This document shows positions 55,794 to 64,000 of a DNA stretch of 64,000 nucleotides, in pieces (the first letter of the stretch is position 1; each line of letters begins with the position of its first letter). The DNA comes from Lotus japonicus (Eukaryota > Streptophyta > Magnoliopsida > Fabales > Fabaceae): assembly GCF_012489685.1 (NCBI RefSeq), contig NC_080043.1, forward strand, positions 10,790,501 to 10,854,500, in the 5' to 3' direction. Below the pieces are notes generated by a model. The model saw only the letters and a program-made list of their open reading frames with translations. It did not search any database and was not told the DNA's origin. A program made the translations under genes and the position numbers.

Positions 55794-58700
55794 TCAACTA
55801 TAAAAGTAGCGCAAGCTCAAACCATTGAACGATCGAGGTAACCGCCTCCCATCAAGCTCCTCTAAGTGATAGGCCCCATTACCAAGAACTTTAATAATGC
55901 GGTAGGGCCCTTCCCAGTTGGGAGTAAGCTTGTTCCCCGGGGCTCCCGATCGCCACTTGAGGACCAGGTCGCCAACCTGCATATCTCGGACGCGAACCCT
56001 GCTGTTGAACTTTGCCGCCACGCGCTGCTTCATCGCTGTTTCCCGAATGTGCGCCTCGTCGCGCGTTTCCGACAAAAGATCCAGCTCCACCGCCATGTTG
56101 GCCTGATTTTCCTCTTCAAAACCTGGTCGAGTCCGCCATGTAAAGTTGTCAATCTCCACCGGCAACATTGCATCTACCCCGTAGGTCATTCTAAAGGGGG
56201 TTTCCCTTGTAGTAGATTGCTCGGTGGTGTTGTACGACCACAGCACCGCCGGAAGTTCATCCAACCAAGCTCCCTTAGCCTCCGCGAGTCGTCGTCTTAG
56301 TCCTCGTAAGATTACCCTGTTTGCAGATTCCACCTGCCCGTTCGTCTGCGGATGCTCAACAGAGGCGAACCTCATCTGTATGCCCATTTCCTTGCAGAAC
56401 TCCCTTGTTTGACAGCTTGAAAACTGGGTCCCATTGTCAGATACGATCGCCCTTGGGATCCCGAACCTGCAAACAATACGCTTCCAGTAGAAATTGACTA
56501 TCTTTGCAGAAGTAATCTTGGCCAAGGGTTCCGCCTCAATCCATTTAGTGAAGTAGTCCACCGCCACCAATATAAACTTCATTTGTGCCCTGGCGGTCGG
56601 GAAAGGTCCTACTAAGTCCACACCCCACATGGCGAAAGGCCACGGGGCGCTCATCGTTACCAACTCTTTTGGCGGTGCCTTAGACAAATCCGCGAACACT
56701 TGACACTCCTTGCACTGCTTCACGAAGTCCATACAATCTTTCCTGAGGGTGGGCCAGTAAAAACCCGCCCTCAACACTTTGCAAGCCAAAGACCTTCCCC
56801 CGATGTGGCTCGCGCACACTCCTTCATGTACTTCAGACATTATCGCTTCGTACTTCTCTGGCGGTACACATTTCAACAATGGCGTCGAGAAACCACGGCG
56901 ATACAAGTGTCCGTCAATGAGAGTATAGTGACTCGCCTCCCGCTGCTGCTCCTTCGTGCATTGCTCCACTTCTGCCGAGTCCCCCGCCAAGATAGATATT
57001 ATGGGATCCATCCATGTTCTCCCTCTGTTCACGCAGGCCATGAGCTCGCCTTCGATGCTTGGGTACCCCAGCGTTTCCTGAATCACACTTTTGTTATTGC
57101 CGGGCTTCCGCGTGCTTGCCAGTTTGGCTAGCGCGTCCGCCCGCTGATTTTCTGCCCGAGGAACGTACTCCACCACGACCTCTTGAAAGAGTGTCATCAA
57201 ATACCGTACCCGCTCAAGGTACTTGATCAGATTAGGATCTTTGACCTGGAAAGTTCCCTTCACTTGATTCTCCACCAATTATGAGTCCGTTCTTATCAAC
57301 AAACTCCTGATCTTCACTTCCCGCGCCAACTTCAATCCGGCGATGAGAGCTTCATATTCTGCTTGGTTGTTCGTTGCTTTGAACTCGAACTTCAGAGACT
57401 GCTCCAACACTAGTTCCCCCGGCCCTTCTAACGTTACTCCCGCGCCGCTGCCACTACTATTGGAGGATCCATCCACGAAGAGAGTCCACTGAGTGTCCAC
57501 TCTTTCAAACCGATCTGGAGTCAACTCGACCACAAAGTCAGCTAGTGATTGCGCACCAACCGTGCCCCGCTTATCGTATTGCAAACCATACTCTGACAAT
57601 TCAACCGACCAGGCGACCAATCTACCTGATAAATCCGGTTTTTGTAATACTTGTCTCAAGGGAAAATCCGTCCGCACCTTTACGGGAAAACTCTGAAAAT
57701 AAGGTCTCAACCGCCGGGCGGTGACGAGGACCGCCAGCGCCGCCTTCTCAATTTTCTGATATCTGACCTCCGCGCCCTGGAGTGTGTGACTAACAAAATA
57801 AACAATTCGATGCTCGCCATCTATCTCCTGCAACATCACAGAACTCAGAGCACTATCGCTCACAGCAAAATACAAATGCAGCGGGTGTCCCGGCATTGGT
57901 TTCGACAAGATTGGCGGTGACGATAGGAGTTCCTTGAGGCGAACAAAAGCTTCCTCACACTCCGCCTCTCCACTCGAATGCGACATTCTTACGAAGACAC
58001 TTGAAAAAAGGAAAAGATCTGTCACCAGACTTGGGAAGAAAACGAGATAAAGCTGCTATTCGCCCCGTCAAACGTTGGACCTCTTTCACATTGGAAGGGC
58101 TTTTCATCTGCTGAATCGCCTTGCATTTTTCTGGGTTTATCTCGATTCCTCGGGATGTGATCATGAATCCCAAAAACTTGCCCCCCTGAACACCAAAAGA
58201 GCACTTCTCCGGATTGAGGCGCATACTGTGCTTCCTTATTTCGCCAAATGCTTCCTCCAGATCTTGATGATGGTCTAAACCTCGTACTGATTTAACAATC
58301 ATGTCATCAACGTAAACCTCCATGTTTCTTCCCACCTGCCCAGCAAAAACCCTATCCATCAATCTTTGGTAGGTAGCCCCAGCGTTCTTTAGTCCAAACG
58401 GCATGGTGCGATAGCAATAATTGACTCTGGCAGTCATAAAAGCCGTTTTGTCCTCGTCTGCCGGGTGCATGCGGATTTGATGATAGCCAGAGTAAGCATC
58501 CATCAAGCTAAGCAGTTCGTTGCCCGAGGCACCATCAACAAGGCTATCGATGCTGGGAAGGGGATACGAATCTTTTGGACATGCTTTGTTTAAGTCTGTG
58601 TAATCTACACACATTCGCCATTTCCCGTTCGCCTTCTTCACCATTACGACGTTCGCCAACCACGTCGGATACTTCACTTCCCTGATGAACTCTGCCGCCA

Positions 58701-61161
58701 GCAACTTGTCGACCTCCTGTTGCACCGCCTTCCCTTTGTCGCCACCCAAGCGCCTCCTAAGTTGTGAAACTGGCTTGACACTTGGATTCAATGCTAATCG
58801 ATGGCATATGAAGTTTGGATCAATTCCAGGCATGTCTTTGCAGCTCCAAGCAAACAAGTCTAAGTTCTCCCCAAGCAGTTTTGTCAGGCGCGTCTCCTGC
58901 TCTTCCGTCAGTCTGGTCCCAATCTTCAAAGTGCGATCGCCAAACTTTAGCGCCTTCGTTTCCTCAATTGGCATGGGCCTATTTACTCGCCCCTCGCCCC
59001 GGGGATCAAGATTTTCATCCGAAGCTTCGATTTCATAACATCTATGACCAACCAACGCACTCTTCTTGCCGTACAAGTTAAGGCAATTATTGTAACACTC
59101 CCTCGCCATCTTCTGGTCCACCTTCAGCTTTCCCACCTTTCCACTGCTTAGCGGATACTTGACCGCTAAGTGGGCTGTCGAAATTACAGCACAAAGGCGA
59201 TTCAATGTATTTCGCCCAATGATGACATTGTAGGATGCTACCACCTGGAGAACCAGATACCTTACCTTCAAAACCCTAGCACACTCGTCTTCCCCAAATA
59301 TTGTGTCTAGATCAATGTATCCCCGCACCATTACTTGCTCCCCCGCGAAACCTACCAAGGTTCCCGCGTATGGAGTTAGATCATTGTCAGTTAGTCCCAA
59401 ATTGTCAAATGCATCACCATAGATAATATCAGCCGAACTACCCTGATCCAGGAGTACCCTTCTAACGTTGAAACTGTTCATCCTTAACTGCACCACAATC
59501 GGGTCGTCCTTATGAGGCTTTATCCCCTCAAAGTCCGCCATCGAGATTGTTATGTCAGGGTGTACGAATCCAAAAGCGACCTCATGAACGGAATTAACGG
59601 CACGAACATGGCGCTTACGCGCCGCATGAGTGTCGCCACCGCCGCCAAATCCCCCGGCGATGGTGTTGATGGTCCCGACGGGCGGTCCCGAGTGTTGAGC
59701 GAACGTGTCATCAGCCCCTTTTGTGGCGATAGCCGCTGATTCTTGCTTTTTCTTGCCCTTAGTGTCCGCTCGCTCCTCCTCCTGCTTGTGCGCTTTGTTT
59801 TGATCGCCACCATTGCGCCACTGGCCTTGACGATTTCCTTGATATCCCGCCCGAATCAACTTATCAATCTCCCGCTGCAAAGTCCAACAGTCATCCGTAT
59901 CATGCCCGGCGGACCGGTGGAACTCGCACCACTTCTTGGGATTGGCGTCCCGTGACTGATACTTTGGGGCCTCCGGCTCATCCACTAGATTTGCGTCGCT
60001 TGCCCCTCGGAGCATATCCGATGCATCTGTGTTCATCACCATATCAGTTTCCTCCCGCTGGCGATGAGACTTAGATTGCCAAGGCCGACGTTGTTCATAA
60101 TCATCGCGCCGTGGATACAACTGTTCCTTGGTCGGTTTGAATACCGACTTCCCCTTACCTGGCCTCTGCTGTTTGCCATCCCCCTTATCTTCGCCGCTCC
60201 TATCTTTTTTCACGCGCTTGGGCGACGTGTCGCCCTTTTCCAACTTCGCGCGCTTTCTTTTGAAAGCGTCGTCCTCCTCGTCGAGAATATAAGTGCTGGC
60301 ACGAGCACGCATCTCACCCATCGAGCGCGCCGGCTTACGTGTCAATTTGCTGTTCAACCCTCCCGGCAGCAAACCGTTTTTAAATGCTAAAGCACAAGCT
60401 CGAGGCTCCTCGTCCTCTACCTTTACCGACGCCGCGCTATACCTTGCCATGTACTCTTTCAGTGACTCCCCTTCCTGCTGGCGAATATTGTATAGGTCAT
60501 TGATCGTCACCGGCTGATTCTTATTTGCCGAGAATTGCACTAGAAACTTGGATGAGAAGTCTCTGAAATTTGAAATCGATCCACGCGGCAAAGTTGTGAA
60601 CCACGCCATTGCCTTCGATTTGAACGTCGATGGAAACATTCTGCACTTCACCGCATCTGACGCCGCAATTATCACCATTTTCGTATTAAAGTACAGTAGA
60701 TGATCTTTCGGATCGGAATCTCCGCTGTAAGAATCCAGAACTAACGTTTTCATGTTATCCGGAATCGCCACACTCTCGACATCTTCCGAGAACGGACGGA
60801 ACTCAGCCACGGAATCTGCTTCTCTGCTTCCATCATCTCGCTGCTCGCGACGGTAGAAATCTAACTGAGCCTGTAGATGCTCATTCCGCTGCTGGATGTT
60901 GCCAATGCTGCGCATCAAATGGCGCCATTGCTCCTGCGTCACCGCCGGATGTTGTTCCGGAGCAGGTGAATTCCCTGGTGAGTGCTCCTGAGATCCCACC
61001 TGTGAAGGCGATGGAGGAGGTGGTGGTGATGGAGGAGGAGAGGGCGACTGTACTCCTGCCGTTCGCACCGGAGAATCCAGGTCCACACGATGAGGCCGCC
61101 GAGGCGGCGAAATCCGCTGTCGCATTGGTGAATGATGTTGCCTCCTGCGTCGAGTCTCCAT
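55794..61161 (-). pseudogene. Tat B gag-pol, one frameshift and one stop
   Basis: ATG 61161 (METRRRRQHHSPMRQRISPP). Gag domain residues ~140-330; finger WCEFHRSAGHDTDDCWTL near 415; protease VLLDQGSSADIIYGDAF near 590; RT from ~810 with VYVDDMIVKS near 955, open to 57955. A frameshift near 57965-57972 (after NVAFEW) moves the frame to 57279-58025: first RNase H (FAVSDSALSSVML) and second, archaeal-like RNase H (TLFVDGSSNSSGSGAGV). A TAA at 57279-57281 sits where a Gln codon is likely. Integrase follows to 55794: finger HIGGRSLACKVLRAGFYWPT, core (WGVDLVGPFP, IVSDNGTQFS, HPQTNGQVESANR). All other motifs look intact, so the damage is recent. Confidence 0.88.
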
Positions 61162-61333
61162 CTAAACCAGAAACGATGCAAACTCGATCGGAAAACCGAC
61201 ACTAGTCACAGAATCAAAATCGGAAAACCAGAGAGTTGCCTAATCACAATCAGAGGTAACTTCATGCACAATCACAATCAGAGGTAACTTCATGCACAAT
61301 CAATCCACGTGAATGGGAGTAGAAAGTTTACAG

Positions 61334-61351
61334 TCCCCACAGACGGCGCCA
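61334..61351 (-). promoter_or_regulatory. Primer binding site of Tat B
   Basis: Minus strand TGGCGCCGTCTGTGGGGA, three bases inside the 5' LTR; the matching tRNA was not identified by search. Confidence 0.8.
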
Positions 61352-61354
61352 AAA

Positions 61355-61634
61355 TGTTCTGGGAATGAACATTGAGGAAAGGTATAGTACCTAAGGGTAG
61401 AGAGATTGTGCTAGAGAGAGAGAGTAAGAGAGAGAATGCTGAATTTTATGTGTCACTTCATCGAATGAGCAAAAAAGTCCCTTACAATTGATAACTACCT
61501 CCTATTTATAGAGCTTGGGTACTACTTATTGGGCCAATTGGGCCTCCGAGATCAAGGCCCATCTGAAGGCCAGGGCCCCGCCTCAGGGCGGGATACATGC
61601 TGGGCGTTGCCCCTCTAGGGGCTCGCCCAGTCCA
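61355..61634 (-). repeat. 5' LTR of Tat B (280 bp)
   Basis: Identical by eye to 51288-51567. On the minus strand it begins TGGACTGGGCGAG, with TATA box CTATAAATAGGAGG and a pyrimidine-rich TCTCTC stretch near its end. Confidence 0.93.
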
Positions 61635-64000
61635 ACATGCATCAAGTAGAACTACCAAGTATCAAACACACTCATCAACTAAGTCAGAATGCATGTTGCA
61701 TGAGATGATATGGCGGTTAACCCAGTTAACCAAATGCATTCCGGAAACGGATGGACATCAAACGGATCAATCCTAGCACCAGCAACGGTGGGACCATTCT
61801 GCCCGCGTGCCTCTTACACCAAACATAGGTATGGACATCAACGAGTCAATCCTAGCACCAGCAACGGTGGGACCATTTCTGCTCGCGTGCCTCTGGGATG
61901 GACATCAAACGGATCAATCCTAGCACCAGCAACGGTGGGACCATTCTGCCCGCGTGTCTCTTACACCAAACCAAGGTAGCCAGATCAGCCATAACCCGTA
62001 GGTCTGCCATTTCGGTCTGCTACAAGAGACGTCTACAGACGCTCTTACACGGAAATCCGGGTCTTATGACCATTTTGGAATCCGACGAGGTCCAGAGTAC
62101 GTCCTGTGTTAATACCTCATTAATGTTGCATGAATGCAGGATGATTAGTCAAACAACATCTCCGAATCTCACTCGACACGTCGCCACGTGTTCTAGGTAA
62201 ATTAAAGTCTCTAAAAGCTTACCCTAAGGTAAAGTCGATTCTGCGACAAAAGACACATTCTTCACAACAACACATAACCCACGATGATCTCCAAATCATC
62301 CGACTCATCTCAATCCGATGGTCACAACTGCTCAACGAGCACAGAGTATCACACTCTCGGAAACTAACGGTTTCCCGGACTTATCCCCAGGATAGCCCAA
62401 CAACACCTAGCTGCTCCAACAGCACAAGAGTATCAACATACTCAACACTTCTCAACTTTCTCAACACTTGGATCCGACGACACTTCTCGTTTTCCAAAAA
62501 CTAAGATTTGCATCCAAAGCTTCCTTTCGAGTTTATTATCTTTATTTAAAGATTTAGAGGTTGTTTAATGTCTTATGAGTTTTCTTTTCAAAATAATATC
62601 CTTTTTAGTCTTATCGCAAATCCTATAAGTTCTCGGGATCTCCTAATCCCCAAATGACTCCAGAGAATGTCTCGATCCACAAACATCATAACAAGGCCCG
62701 AATCTCATTCGTCCTATCAAGCTTTCTCAAAAATTCTCAAAATAAAATCGGCATGACCTGCCCGCAATCCTCACTATACAGAATCTCAGATTTCATTACC
62801 AAAGCATAAATACTCAGCACAATCAATCAACATGTCATGTATCAACATATTAAGCAATAACCACATAGCACTTAGCATATAAGGCATGCACCACACATCC
62901 TAAATTACCCACATAGCACGTAGCATGTAAGTCAATCATCAAAAACATTCAGTAGATGCATCATCTACATTGTCAGCCAAAGCCTCAGAAAACATTTTCC
63001 AATCACACACAATCCAGTGCATAAACAGTAAACAATGTCGAAAGCATCGACCCTAAGCATTAACTAGAGATTCAGTGAGTAGCCCTCACCTGTAGGTTCT
63101 CCAGAATGATCGTCAAACGCTTCCTCACACTCAAAGTGTTGTTCCTCAGGAAACTCTTCAAAAGCACCTTTAGAACAAAACCACAGAAATCAATCAAAAT
63201 CTATCGGAAACTAAGCTATCAATACTTACTAAGGTTACACGAAGTAATCTATACTCTAAGGTACGATGATCTAGCGCGAAAGACAAGTTTTTGGAAAAGG
63301 AAATTTTCCTCCTCCCCCCTAATAGGTTCGGCCACTTTTGGTAATTAGGAGACTCGATTTTTCTTCGATCAAACTTGGTTCCTATGTTATCATTAGCCGT
63401 AACTAAGGTTATTCTGAACTCGGAAAAATTATCGGATCAAAAACTGTCGCAGGGGTATTTTGGTCATGATTTTTAACTTAGAAATTTCAAAACTGAAATC
63501 CCAAAAACCAAATTTTGCAGGGACGTCACCAACGAAGTTTATAACAACTAATCCTACTAGCACTAAGCTAAGGCGATAGTTTTCAGCCTAAAGGTTGAAG
63601 CTTTACTCCAAAAACTCCAAAAATGGGTATTTTAGGCTAAAATTGATTCCGGCGGAATTCCGGCGACATAACGGAAAATCTAATCCGGCAGAAGTGATCT
63701 TGGGCACATAAAGAAGAGGTTTAGAATCAGAAATGAAAGATTCGGGATAGTTTTGCAAAAACCCATAAACTATCAGCTCAGAAAAGTCTACAGAAAAGCT
63801 ATGGAAAAAGCGATCAGAGGTAAGGATTAGCGACTATACCTCGAAACCTTGAAGCAGCAACTAACGGATCAACGATCAAGCAAGTAATGAAGAAAATTCT
63901 TCTTCCTTCTTCCTTGGAGAAGCTCGCGGCCTTGAGGAGAGAAAATGGAGGAGTTTTGTGTTTTTTTCTCACTTGTTTGCTATATATAGAAGATGGAAAT
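61635..64000 (-). repeat. Chromovirus-type LTR (element C), second part, runs off the window
   Basis: Joined to 50452-51287 by the Tat B duplication ACATG, giving at least 3.2 kb of LTR, a length seen in Tekay-like chromoviruses. Near 63982 TATATATAG, read on the minus strand, is followed by a pyrimidine-rich leader (CAAACAAGTGAGAAAAAAAC). No ORF is supported; the open frames at 61710-62200 are translations of a tandem repeat. Confidence 0.55.
61748..61980. repeat. Three tandem units in LTR C
   Basis: Units start near 61750, 61831 and 61897 with GGACATCAA(A)CGGATCAATC, then AGCACCAGCAACGGTGGGAC and CGCGTGCCTCT. Spacing is about 80 and 66 bases. Confidence 0.8.

Larger units (their letters stand above)
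51288..61634 (-). mobile_element. Complete Tat-lineage Ty3/gypsy element B (10.3 kb), very young
   Basis: Flanked by ACATG (51283-51287 and 61635-61639) and by two 280-bp LTRs that read identical. On the minus strand: 5' LTR, PBS, gag-PR-RT-RNase H-RNase H-INT, then a 4.2-kb 3' region holding a plus-strand gene. Tat assignment rests on the two RNase H domains, the PBS, and the antisense additional ORF. It interrupts LTR C. Confidence 0.93.

Noticed and set aside
61710..62200. Plus-strand ORFs in LTR C
   Set aside because: Generated by tandem repeat units whose length keeps a frame open; no gene features.

Overview
The window reads as nuclear DNA of a flowering plant, most likely a papilionoid legume. 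The evidence is A+T-rich intergenic DNA, spliced genes with GT-AG introns, F-box and B3 genes, and plant-specific transposon lineages (SIRE/Maximus copia, Athila and Tat gypsy, L1-type LINEs, SINE, hAT, Mutator, probable Helitron). The genus cannot be fixed from the sequence alone. I saw no bacterial operons, CRISPR, rRNA or convincing tRNA genes. About two thirds of the window is transposon.

Layout. 1-4,375: a retroposed 3' end, then an intact F-box-like gene (978-2165). 4,376-6,824 (-): the 3' half of a Ulp1-like (C48 peptidase family) gene with its exon structure still readable and a solo LTR (4712-6100, TSD TGATG) inside one intron. 6,842-14,228 (+): an Athila gypsy element that lost its 5' end; the breakpoint carries a copied 25-bp stretch. 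14,339-26,435 (-): a complete 12.1-kb SIRE copia element (TSD TTAAG) with gag, pol, a broken env-like gene, and a small antisense gene with its own TATA box. 27,792-28,997 (+): a second F-box-like gene, related to the first, so the transposons between them separate a probable gene pair.

29,892-32,505 (-): 5'-truncated LINE. 33,248-35,870 (-): a gene for a 'putative plant transposon protein'-type domain that also occurs in the SIRE env-like protein; its 1.8-kb 5'UTR intron holds a minisatellite split by a hAT element (TSD ATCATGGT). 36,254-37,251: a Mutator-like element (TSD CTCCATATA) carrying a two-exon ORF. 38,528-39,506 (-): a three-exon gene with two B3-like domains. 40-47 kb: gene-poor DNA with a retroposon, a Helitron-like 3' end, a tRNA-derived SINE, an RNase H-only LINE fragment, and tandem and inverted repeats.

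47,455-64,000: a three-layer nest. Tat element A (+, 5' part only) is cut at 50,452 by a long chromovirus-type LTR (C), which is itself split by the complete Tat element B (51,288-61,634, -, TSD ACATG). B has 280-bp LTRs that look identical, so it inserted very recently, yet its pol is broken. On its opposite strand B carries a spliced gene (52,455-55,000) with its own TATA box.

The main biological theme is that two unrelated LTR-retrotransposon lineages here (SIRE copia and Tat gypsy) each carry an antisense, promoter-equipped protein gene between their last sense ORF and their 3' LTR. The Tat case belongs to a described class of additional ORFs; the SIRE case is the best candidate for something undescribed.
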